A DNA stretch of 40,275 bases, taken from positions 1 through 40,275 of the forward strand of contig JAPOQV010000107.1 in assembly GCA_026710565.1 (NCBI GenBank), read 5' to 3'. Position numbers and translations under genes: made by a program. The notes below the pieces were generated by a model, which saw only the letters and a list, made by a program, of their open reading frames with translations, made no database searches and had not been told where the DNA came from. This DNA is from Spirochaetaceae bacterium (lineage in GTDB: Bacteria > Spirochaetota > Spirochaetia > SZUA-6 > Bin103). Position 1 is the stretch's first letter, and the number at the start of each line of letters is the position of its first letter. Positions 15,974 through 23,110 of this stretch are shown in pieces.

Positions 15974-16215
15974 TCGCCGTCGATCGGCCACAGCGGCGTC
16001 TTCCATCGCTGCGCTTCCTGCCTGATCTGTACCGTGTTCTCCGCATCAAGGCAGCCGAGATCGACCGCACGGTTTCCGATCTGGTCAACGAGTCCGTTCG
16101 CGTGCGATTGGCCGAGGACGCCGAAGATCTTGCAGCCTTCGATGAGCGCGCGAACGAACCCAGCTTGAGATTCGAAGATGCCCTGAACGACCTCAAGCGC
16201 CGTGGCAAGATATGA
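15970..16215 (+). CDS. Orphan ribbon-helix-helix antitoxin (CopG/ParD-like), possibly 5'-degraded
   Basis: This frame of up to 81 residues has a clear antitoxin body: LYRVLRIKAAEIDRTVSDLV looks like the helix-turn-helix part of a ribbon-helix-helix fold, followed by LAEDAEDLAAFDERANEP and a C-terminal LNDLKRRGKI. The N-terminal strand is poorly placed: the only in-frame start is a TTG at 15970 that overlaps the Rpn-like stop, and the first 15 residues do not look like a normal antitoxin start. The 5' end may therefore be lost or fused. Its partner toxin immediately downstream is a remnant (16202-16298), so this is an orphan. Confidence 0.65.
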   Translation: MIAVDRPQRRLPSLRFLPDLYRVLRIKAAEIDRTVSDLVNESVRVRLAEDAEDLAAFDERANEPSLRFEDALNDLKRRGKI

Positions 16216-16298
16216 GTTGCTCATCAAGCCCTCGGGACGATGATCGGCACATGGTGACGATCACCAGGATAGGGCACCGGCGAGACGTGTACCGCTGA
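16202..16298 (+). pseudogene. relE: RelE/ParE-type toxin remnant with internal deletion
   Basis: Two pieces of a RelE-fold toxin remain. GTG 16202 overlaps the antitoxin end and gives V-A-R-Y-E-L-L-I-K-P-S-G-R then TGA at 16241, matching the usual RelE N-terminus. In a different frame, 16239-16298 reads DDRHMVTITRIGHRRDVYR-stop, matching the usual RelE C-terminus with its I-G-H-R-R-x-x-Y-R ending. Intact members have about 85-95 residues, so roughly 180-200 bp of the middle are gone. The toxin cannot be functional. Confidence 0.75.
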
Positions 16299-16315
16299 CG
16301 ATCGCCGGCGAGGGG

Positions 16316-16404
16316 CAGGTTGATGTTTCCTGTATCCTCCATGAGCTCAACCTTGGAGAATCGACATGCCGCTCAACATCAAGGACGCCGAAACGCACGC
16401 GTTA
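16316..16404 (+). pseudogene. Relic of a second vapB: promoter/operator region plus first 13 codons
   Basis: This stretch is homologous to 14075-14163. It keeps TATCCT (16333-16338), the left operator arm ATCCTCCATG (16334-16343), a decayed right arm CTTGGAGAAT (16352-16361), the 4-bp gap and then ATG with M-P-L-N-I-K-D-A-E-T-H-A-L. The intact vapB has 12 of these 13 residues. Most codon differences are synonymous (TTG/CTC, GCC/GCG, CTG/TTA), which points to an old paralogue rather than a recent copy. The -35 is not conserved. The frame then continues directly into the DUF4838 gene. Confidence 0.8.
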
Positions 16405-18411
16405 CACAGGCGTGCGATGCCGCGCCGCATTCTTCTCATTGCGGGATGCTCGACGCCGGAACGACTGGCCGCTCGCGAGCTGCAGGAACACTTCAGGCTC
16501 TTGGGCGTGGATGCCCCGGTGACCGAGTTGCACCGCGGCGAGAGCGTGCCTCGCGGATCGGTCTGCCTTGGCGCGGCGCTGTTGCCCGCAAACGCGATGG
16601 ACGCCCTGTCCCGTGTTCGCGACGACGGCTTCCTGCTCTATGGGAGGAACGACACGATCCACGTCGCCGCGAACCTGCCGCGCGGAACCCTGTTCGGGTG
16701 CTATTGCTACCTGGAGTCCCTGGGCGTCCGCTGGCCGGAGCCCGGCCAACCGGCGGAGCTGACCCGGCGGACGTTCGATCTTCCTGCCGAGCCTGAGGCC
16801 GGCGTCGACAACCCCGACTTCCCGATTCGCGGCAACAACTGCTACTGCCCGACGAATGCGCATGACCTGCAGATCACCATCGACATGATCGAGTGGTTCA
16901 CGCGACAGCGCTGCAACCTGCACTCCCTCTTGCGCGGAGACACCCCGACCCTCACCGGGTTCGACGAGCTCTGGTATGCGGTAGCGGACTGCGTCCATCA
17001 GCGCGGGGGTGAATTCGCGCTCGGCTCACACCTCGCCTGGCCCGCCCTGCTGATGTACGAAGACCGTGACCTGTTCGAAACGCATCCGGAGTACTTTCCG
17101 CTCCGCGGCGGCGAACGGCAGCAGACCGGGCCGTATGGTGCGCCGACCCGCTACGGCCCCGACGCGGTCCCGAACTTGACCGGCAGCGGGATGAGCCTGT
17201 GCGTTTCCAACCCGCACGCCGTGGCGACCGTGATTCGCAACCTGCAGAAATTCCTCGATGAGCACCCCGAGATCGATGTGATGGGACTCTGGCCTCCGGA
17301 TACCAAGTGGGAAGGGTGCGAGTGCCCTGAGTGTCGGAAGCTGGCGCAACCGGATCGAATGTGGAGCAACATTCCGTACCATGAGAACCGGTGGCGTGCG
17401 ACGTCGGACCACCTGGTTCACCTGATCGGTCAGGTCGCACGTGCGATCGAAGAGTCGCATCCACAGGTTCGCGTCCTGAGCTGGGGTTGGTGCACGACCG
17501 AGCCCGCGCCCCAGAACGTCACTCCGGCAGGGCGATTTCAGTGCGATCACTTTCTCGTGCCGTGCTACGCGCATCCGCTGGATTCCGACAACTGCCTGAA
17601 TCAACATGTTCACCCCGAGGCGCTGGTACAATGGGCCGCAACAGAGAATGTCAGCCTCGGCTGGATCTTCGCGGGGACGGCGTTTACGGCCGTGATGGCG
17701 GAGTACCCCTTCGCCTGGTTGATAAAGCAAAACGTCGAGTTCATTCGGCAGATCGGCGGGCAAGCCGTTACGACCTGTCTGGAGATCGGCGAAGCCGACG
17801 ATCGGTCCGTTCGCGGCGACATGACCGACCATTACCTGTTCTCGGCCTGCGGCGTGAACTATCTCGCGATGAGTCGGCTTGGCTGGAGGTCCAGCGCCCC
17901 CCTTGAGGAACTGTATCGCGATTATGCCGAAGCCCGGTTCGGTCAGGCAGCCGGTGCGTTGATCGCCGAGCACTATGGACGGATCGTCGCACGCTACGAA
18001 GCGTGGGGGCATTCAGAGCCCACCGCGGACTTCTACGACGTGTGGGGCGGATCGCAAATCCGCTGCCGACCGGGCTGGGAAGTGCCTCTCGACCTCTTGA
18101 GCGAGGAGCTGATCGCCGGCGCACGCGAACTGCTGCAACAAGCGCATCGCCGCGCCCGACGGAAACTCCACAAGCACCGCGTGCAAGCCGAGCGCAACGT
18201 GTTCGAGCATACCGTGCGGATGCGGGAGCTCTTCAAGATTCATCAGGCACGGCAGACCCTCGAAGCTGCGGGACTGACCGAAGAGTCCAGGGAGCTTTCC
18301 CGAGCGCAGCGGCGGATCCTGGCCGCAGCCAGGGACATCGACGTACCCAAACACCATGGGGAAACGATGATCGCCGCCGACAAGACGTGGGTGGAACTGA
18401 TGTGGATGTGA
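16366..18411 (+). CDS. DUF4838-family glycosidase-like protein with captured VapB N-terminus
   Basis: This protein of 681 residues (664 if it starts at ATG 16417, MPRRILLIAGC) belongs to the DUF4838 glycosidase-related group. An N-terminal alpha/beta domain like those before GH67/GH84 barrels (about residues 20-130, ending ESLGVRWPEPG) is followed by a TIM-barrel region with NPDFPIRGNNCY, a cysteine cluster GCECPECRKL, VLSWGWCTTEP and ATENVSLGWIFAGTAF. The C-terminus is helical. No signal peptide is seen. Codons 1-13 derive from a vapB relic. The GGAG upstream of 16366 makes the fused start usable, while 16417 lacks a ribosome-binding site, so the fused protein may be the one made. Substrate unknown; uronate- or acetamido-sugar polymers are possible. 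Confidence 0.8.
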   Translation: MPLNIKDAETHALHRRAMPRRILLIAGCSTPERLAARELQEHFRLLGVDAPVTELHRGESVPRGSVCLGAALLPANAMDALSRVRDDGFLLYGRNDTIHVAANLPRGTLFGCYCYLESLGVRWPEPGQPAELTRRTFDLPAEPEAGVDNPDFPIRGNNCYCPTNAHDLQITIDMIEWFTRQRCNLHSLLRGDTPTLTGFDELWYAVADCVHQRGGEFALGSHLAWPALLMYEDRDLFETHPEYFPLRGGERQQTGPYGAPTRYGPDAVPNLTGSGMSLCVSNPHAVATVIRNLQKFLDEHPEIDVMGLWPPDTKWEGCECPECRKLAQPDRMWSNIPYHENRWRATSDHLVHLIGQVARAIEESHPQVRVLSWGWCTTEPAPQNVTPAGRFQCDHFLVPCYAHPLDSDNCLNQHVHPEALVQWAATENVSLGWIFAGTAFTAVMAEYPFAWLIKQNVEFIRQIGGQAVTTCLEIGEADDRSVRGDMTDHYLFSACGVNYLAMSRLGWRSSAPLEELYRDYAEARFGQAAGALIAEHYGRIVARYEAWGHSEPTADFYDVWGGSQIRCRPGWEVPLDLLSEELIAGARELLQQAHRRARRKLHKHRVQAERNVFEHTVRMRELFKIHQARQTLEAAGLTEESRELSRAQRRILAAARDIDVPKHHGETMIAADKTWVELMWM

Positions 18412-18427
18412 TCCCAGGCGCCCGTTG

Positions 18428-20404
18428 TCACCGCAACCGCTCCAGCCGCACCTTGTGCGCTACCAGGTGGCGGTACCGCTCGTTTCGCATATCGTCGCGT
18501 TCCGCTCGCCACAGTTGATCCTCGAACACGACCAGTAGCTCATCGGGCCCGATCTCCACCGCCGACACGCCCTGCCAGCCCGGTGCCGTCGAGACGATGA
18601 TCTCATAGGGCCATCCCTCCCCGCGTCCGTCCAGACACACCGCGATGCGGTTGTCCGGCCGGCCGTAGGTGGCGACGATCATGCCGTTCGACATGGTCAG
18701 CAGGCCCGGCCACTGGCCATTCAGACGAGTGCGGACCGGGTCGCTCCAGGTCCGTCCGCCGTCTTCCGAGCGCGACAGGTACAGCGGCGCGTTGCCCTCG
18801 CCGTTGCGCAAAATGGTCAGCAGCTCACCGCCCGGAAGCAGCGTGAGCCCCGGCTCGGCCCAACCTTCGTCGCCCATCTCCGGCAGCGGGGGCACGCAGC
18901 CGGCATAGCGCCAGGTCATGCCGCCGTCCTCGGACCTCAGGCACCAGCTCGAGTACTTGTAAATCTTGAACGCGTGCGGGTACTTGTCCCAGCCGCTGGA
19001 CATGATGTCGGTATAGACCAGGTCGTGGTCGCAGAAACCGTAACACATTCCCACCATGCTGCCGTCAGGCATGACGACCGCGCCGCGATGCAACGTGTTG
19101 ATCCGCACCACCCCGTCCTCACCCATCGAGGGAACATGCGGTCCAAGGTGGAACGTCAACTCGATGTCCTCCACGGTTCGCCACCCGTCGGCAGAGCGGT
19201 ACGCCGGGCACGTAGCCATTCCCGTTCCCGCGGGCCTGGCCGTGGCGCCGACCACCATGTCCGGTCCTCCCGGCGGGTTCACGACCGCGCCTCCGATCGA
19301 TGCAAGATGCCGTGGCCCCGCCTTGGTCCAGGTCTCTCCGTCGTCCCGGCTGAGGTAGTCGCTGACCAGCAGCGTCCCGTCGCGGCAGCGCATCAGCGCG
19401 GGTGAGAAGTCGCTTACGCCGATGTAGATCGGGTCGCTCACGCTGACGCGCAGCCCGCGTTCCGGAGCGACCGTCTCGCCACGCGTGCTGTTCACGAAGA
19501 CCCGCGAACGCTCCGGCTTCTCCAGCCTGGCGCAGAAGCAGTGGTCACCATCATGAGAGGTCGACAGAACCGTCTTGGTCACCACGCGATTCCAGCCGTC
19601 CTTCAGGCGCACCGGATCAGAGCACAGGTCCCACTTGCGGGTCTGGTTCGAGCCGATGAAGAGGAACGGGCCGTCGAAACGGGCCGTGTCCTCGCCGTTG
19701 ACCCAGATGCGGCAGGGCGTCGTGGAGCTCCACCGCAGGGCGTAGTCTCCGCCTTGCTCCGCATGCACGAGGGCGGCCAGATAAGTCACCGAGTGGTCGA
19801 ACGGATAAGAAGGCCGTGCCCAGGCACGGCGGGGAAACCCCCAGGAGCTGTAGGATGCATAGAAGCCGATGCGCTGACCGCAGGCTGCGCAGCGCCGCGG
19901 CCGATCGGGTATGGCTGTTTCACAGCGCGGGCAGTACGGCTCCCGCGGCGAGCCTTCGAGCTCCGAGCTCCAGCACGGCATCAGCTCGTCGTCGACCGTG
20001 AACTGATCGATCGTCACGTGCACGCCGCCGGGCGGCTCCAGCACCGGATCGGTGCTGCGCATCCGCAGCCCATGGTGCTGTTTCAGCAGCACGCGCTCCG
20101 GCGTCAGCTCCCACCACTTGCTCATCACCGCCACCGCTGAATAGCGCCGCCAGGTACGTCCGGCCACCTCCTGGTCCTCATGCGGCACCAGGTTCGCCTC
20201 ATCGTCCAGGAAGCACTCATCCAGCGCCCGTGCCGGCTGAGCCTTGGCGTACTCACGATCGGCGAACGAGAATGGTCCCAGCACGAACCACTGGCGCAGA
20301 AAGTTGCGCCAGTGCACATAGTCGCGGTTCGGGTCCGGTGGCACCATGAAATTGGCGATGATCTGTTCCGGGATGATCTGTTCCGGAGTGGCCTGCTCGC
20401 TCAC
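18428..20404 (-). CDS. Sialidase-like beta-propeller protein with N-terminal beta-sandwich and zinc ribbon
   Basis: This 658-residue protein starts at GTG 20404, chosen for its strong AAGGAGAGG site. Residues about 35-290 look like a sugar-binding beta-sandwich (LRQWFVLGPF, then CRIWVNGEDTARFDG and KDGWNRVVTK), interrupted by C158-x2-C161 and C172-x2-C175, a zinc-ribbon arrangement. The rest is a sialidase/BNR propeller with Asp-box turns SRDDGETWTK, RSEDGGMTWRY and SRSEDGGRTWSDP. No signal peptide is present. It is the last gene of importer 2, 23 bp after the permease stop. It may be a glycosidase or a catalytically inert glycan-binding propeller; the arginine triad of true sialidases was not identified. 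It converges with the DUF4838 gene, 16 bp away. Confidence 0.8.
   Translation of the reverse strand: MSEQATPEQIIPEQIIANFMVPPDPNRDYVHWRNFLRQWFVLGPFSFADREYAKAQPARALDECFLDDEANLVPHEDQEVAGRTWRRYSAVAVMSKWWELTPERVLLKQHHGLRMRSTDPVLEPPGGVHVTIDQFTVDDELMPCWSSELEGSPREPYCPRCETAIPDRPRRCAACGQRIGFYASYSSWGFPRRAWARPSYPFDHSVTYLAALVHAEQGGDYALRWSSTTPCRIWVNGEDTARFDGPFLFIGSNQTRKWDLCSDPVRLKDGWNRVVTKTVLSTSHDGDHCFCARLEKPERSRVFVNSTRGETVAPERGLRVSVSDPIYIGVSDFSPALMRCRDGTLLVSDYLSRDDGETWTKAGPRHLASIGGAVVNPPGGPDMVVGATARPAGTGMATCPAYRSADGWRTVEDIELTFHLGPHVPSMGEDGVVRINTLHRGAVVMPDGSMVGMCYGFCDHDLVYTDIMSSGWDKYPHAFKIYKYSSWCLRSEDGGMTWRYAGCVPPLPEMGDEGWAEPGLTLLPGGELLTILRNGEGNAPLYLSRSEDGGRTWSDPVRTRLNGQWPGLLTMSNGMIVATYGRPDNRIAVCLDGRGEGWPYEIIVSTAPGWQGVSAVEIGPDELLVVFEDQLWRAERDDMRNERYRHLVAHKVRLERLR
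20357..20386. repeat. Perfect 15-bp tandem duplication near the start of the sialidase-like gene
   Basis: GATGATCTGTTCCGG occurs twice in a row (20357-20371 and 20372-20386). On the coding strand it duplicates P-E-Q-I-I at residues 7-16. It is in frame and harmless to the fold, and looks like a recent slippage event. Confidence 0.9.
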
Positions 20405-20427
20405 GTGATCCTCTCCTTGATATCGAC

Positions 20428-21297
20428 TCAACCCTTGAGAGAGCCTATCAGTATCCCCTTTACGAAGTACCGCTGCAGAAACGGGTACACCAGGATGATC
20501 GGTCCGATGGTGGCGATGATCGTGCCGGCACGTATCGATGGCGTCGTCGTCCCGTGGGTTTCCAGGAGAAACGGCCTGCGCTCGATCGCGTACTCCTCTA
20601 CCGTCAGCCTGCGCAACAGAATCTGCAGAACGACCTTGCTTTCCTCGCGCATGTACAGGAGGGCGTCGAACCAGGCGTTCCAGTGCATCACCGCCGTCCA
20701 CAGGGCCAGGACGGCCAGCACAGGCGTGGAGATGGGGAACATGATCGAGAAGACGATGCGCAGCGGATGCGCCCCGTCTGCCACGGCGGCGTCCTCCAGC
20801 TCTCGCGGGAGGGCCATGAGGAAGTTACGCGCGATGAGCAGGTTCCAGGCGGTGGTGGTGAGCGGCAGGATGAGCGCCCACCGCGTATTCATGAGCCCCA
20901 GATCGAGTATGTTCAGATAGATCGCTACCAGGCCGCCGTTGAAGAACATCGTGAACAGCACGAAGGCGGTGATGCTCTTGCGTAACGGCAGGTCGATCCG
21001 CGCAAGCGCGTAGCCTGCGCAGTAGGTGACCAGCAGGGTCAGAGCGGTGCCGACCACCGTGCGCAGAATCGAATTGTAATAGGCGGTCGCGAGTATCGGG
21101 GAGCTGAAGATCACCTGGTACGCTTCGAAGGTGATCGGACTGGTGAAGAACCTCACGCCCAGTCGCATCGCATTCACCGGCGTCGACAGCGACAGCATGA
21201 GCGTGTCCCACAGCGGATAGAGACAGAGCAATGCCAGCACGCCGACGAACAGATAGTTGCAGATGTCGAAGACGACGTTCCCTCTGGCTCTCAGCAT
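20428..21297 (-). CDS. Carbohydrate ABC transporter permease, YtcP/LplC-like (importer 2)
   Basis: This is a 289-residue six-helix permease paralogous to the one at 7208-8104. The ATPase-docking loop is LEDAAVADGAHPLRIVFSIM, and the C-terminus VKGILIGSLKG is the family's typical end. A GGGAG lies very close to the ATG. It follows the binding-protein gene after a hairpin and precedes the sialidase-like gene by 23 bp. No ATPase gene is in the operon; a shared MsmK/UgpC-like ATPase encoded elsewhere is expected. Confidence 0.92.
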   Translation of the reverse strand: MLRARGNVVFDICNYLFVGVLALLCLYPLWDTLMLSLSTPVNAMRLGVRFFTSPITFEAYQVIFSSPILATAYYNSILRTVVGTALTLLVTYCAGYALARIDLPLRKSITAFVLFTMFFNGGLVAIYLNILDLGLMNTRWALILPLTTTAWNLLIARNFLMALPRELEDAAVADGAHPLRIVFSIMFPISTPVLAVLALWTAVMHWNAWFDALLYMREESKVVLQILLRRLTVEEYAIERRPFLLETHGTTTPSIRAGTIIATIGPIILVYPFLQRYFVKGILIGSLKG

Positions 21298-21322
21298 GCT
21301 CCCGTTTCCCCGAAAGGACGAA

Positions 21323-21357
21323 GGAGCGCGGATCGGAGTCGTTCCAACCCGCGCTCC
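21323..21357 (-). promoter_or_regulatory. Hairpin between binding-protein and permease genes (importer 2)
   Basis: GGAGCGCGG (21323-21331) pairs with CCGCGCTCC (21349-21357) across a 17-nt loop, in the 89-bp gap after the binding-protein stop. There is no T-tract on the transcribed strand. It has the same place in the operon as the importer 1 hairpin but an unrelated sequence. Confidence 0.65.
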
Positions 21358-21386
21358 CCACTCACCGCGTCACGGTGTCATCACGC

Positions 21387-22937
21387 TCACCCGCCGGCGT
21401 GCATCCTCTCATACTCGGCCTTGATCTCTTCCACTCCCGCATCCTTGAGCCGCTGCTGGAAGTTCGGCCACTCGGCATCCAGGTCGATCTTGCCGAGAAC
21501 GACGTTGAAATAGAACTCCGACTTGATGGTCAGAACATCGGCCCCTCTCTCGATCGCAGACGTGTTGGTGCTCGGATACGAAAGCCGTACGCCGACAGCC
21601 GCATTTGGATCGGGATTGAGAGAGAACGCGTGCCCGTAGATCCCTTGCGACGGCTCGTCGAGCGTCAGGTACGCCTCGTCCAGGAGCATGGGAATCGGAG
21701 AATAGAACCAGATTCCCTGTTTCTCCAGCTCCTCGCGCGCCACGTCCCTGCGCGTGAGAATGCCGTCCTGCCAGTCCCAGTGGACTCCCTCTTCGCCCCA
21801 GTGTCCCCTGAGCCAGAAGTCCTGGTCGGAGGAGAACGCATCCTGGATCTGCATGATGCGCTGGACCTTCTCGTCACTGGTCCGGGCACCGAAGTGGGCG
21901 CTGGCGTCGGTGTACAGCCCGATCGGCTGCGACGTCAGAGGACCCCGGCCGTGATCGGGTCCCTGCAGGTGGCCGACGTACGCGAACTCAGCCTGGGGAT
22001 TCTGGTCACGGACCATGTCGAGGACGTTGCCTGAAGTCGACGATACCATCCACCACGCGTTGTCCCAGAGGATGCCGAACATTCCGGCGGCCCACTTCTT
22101 GCGCTGCTGATCCCGCTTGTCCGTCAGAAACTCCGGGTCGATGGCCCCCGCCGCGTACAGATCCCTCACGAACCGCAGCGCCTCCTTCCAGTTGTCCGAT
22201 TGCGGCGTGAAGGTCACCTTGCCGTCGATGAGCTCGTACGCAAAGTAGCTGACGCCGTGCGCCGCGAATATGTACGTGAACCTCCCCCTGTCGTAGTCGC
22301 TCCGGTCGTGCACCCCGTAGGTGTCGTTCTTGCCGTTGCCGTCGGGGTCGTCGCGCGTAAACCTGACCGCCAGGTCGTGGAACTCGTCCAGGGTCTGCGG
22401 CGCCCCATCCACGCCCAGGTTGTCCATCCAGTCCTTGCGCACGACGGGAAAACTGGCCAGGAAATCACCGTAGTTGCCGTAGGGGGCTCCGTATACCTCA
22501 CCCTTGTAGTACGCCTGGTCCACGACCAGATCTCTCCCGAACAGAAAGACCATCCGCTCCATCCAGGCCGGCATGTACTCCCACAGCCAGTCCTCCGGGA
22601 AGGCTCTGATGATCCCCTGATCGATGAACTTGTAGATCGTCTCGCGCGGGAAGATGGTGATCTTGTCCGCCGTATTCCCGGACGCGTAGTGCAGGTCTCT
22701 GGCCTCGATCGATGGAAAGGCAAGCGGCGTGATGCTCACGTCGAAGCGCTCCTCGATCAGCAGCTCCACCGGATTGCCATCCTCGGGCCCCCAGCTCATC
22801 GGTCCGGCGACCCCCTGCCACACGATCTCCAGAGGAGCGTCCGCTGCCGCCGCCTCCTCGGTCGGCGCCGCGAACGCCCCGCCACCGGCCAGGGTCAACC
22901 CGGCCGACAGCAGCATGAGAAACTTGAGACTCTTCAT
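21387..22937 (-). CDS. Extracellular sugar-binding protein, LplA-like (importer 2)
   Basis: This 516-residue exported binding protein has a signal peptide of about 23 residues (MKSLKFLMLLSAGLTLAGG, then A-F-A-A-P) without a lipobox cysteine, an alanine/glutamate-rich spacer (TEEAAAADAPLEI), then a two-lobed binding fold. A GAGGGGG site precedes the ATG. It lies between the two permease genes rather than first, unlike importer 1. Hairpins bracket it: 22962-22981 upstream and 21323-21357 downstream. The ligand is probably an oligosaccharide, possibly one released or recognised by the sialidase-like protein of the same operon. Confidence 0.9.
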   Translation of the reverse strand: MKSLKFLMLLSAGLTLAGGGAFAAPTEEAAAADAPLEIVWQGVAGPMSWGPEDGNPVELLIEERFDVSITPLAFPSIEARDLHYASGNTADKITIFPRETIYKFIDQGIIRAFPEDWLWEYMPAWMERMVFLFGRDLVVDQAYYKGEVYGAPYGNYGDFLASFPVVRKDWMDNLGVDGAPQTLDEFHDLAVRFTRDDPDGNGKNDTYGVHDRSDYDRGRFTYIFAAHGVSYFAYELIDGKVTFTPQSDNWKEALRFVRDLYAAGAIDPEFLTDKRDQQRKKWAAGMFGILWDNAWWMVSSTSGNVLDMVRDQNPQAEFAYVGHLQGPDHGRGPLTSQPIGLYTDASAHFGARTSDEKVQRIMQIQDAFSSDQDFWLRGHWGEEGVHWDWQDGILTRRDVAREELEKQGIWFYSPIPMLLDEAYLTLDEPSQGIYGHAFSLNPDPNAAVGVRLSYPSTNTSAIERGADVLTIKSEFYFNVVLGKIDLDAEWPNFQQRLKDAGVEEIKAEYERMHAGG

Positions 22938-22961
22938 GAGAATCCCCCTCGTGAGTAGTCT

Positions 22962-22981
22962 GCCTCCTCACCGGAGGAGGC
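22962..22981 (-). promoter_or_regulatory. Hairpin in the leader of the importer 2 binding-protein gene
   Basis: GCCTCCTC (22962-22969) and GAGGAGGC (22974-22981) form a perfect 8-bp stem with a 4-nt loop, about 25 nt before the binding-protein ATG and well after the LplB-like stop (23111). It could protect the 5' end of a processed binding-protein transcript. No T-run follows. The rest of the 173-bp gap (22938-23110) shows no convincing promoter. Confidence 0.6.
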
Positions 22982-23110
22982 TATTTTCGCGATGGCAACG
23001 CCACCGTTCGGAGGAGCCTGCGGGTCGAACCCCGTGAGTCCCTCCGTCGTCGTTCCGTTGAACCCCGCGGCGACGCGCCGCCCATCGCCGGCCGCCCGCG
23101 ACAGCGCCGC

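Noticed and set aside
16310..16338. A complete copy of the vapB promoter upstream of the DUF4838 gene
   Set aside because: The -10 and left operator arm are conserved, but the position 17 bp upstream reads GAGGGG rather than a -35, and two single-base deletions change spacing. Only a partial promoter can be claimed.
23015..23045. tRNA T-arm-like GGTCGAACCCC motif
   Set aside because: No acceptor, D or anticodon stems could be built around it; it is chance similarity in intergenic DNA. The similar GGGTCGAACC at 10883 is inside a coding-like frame.
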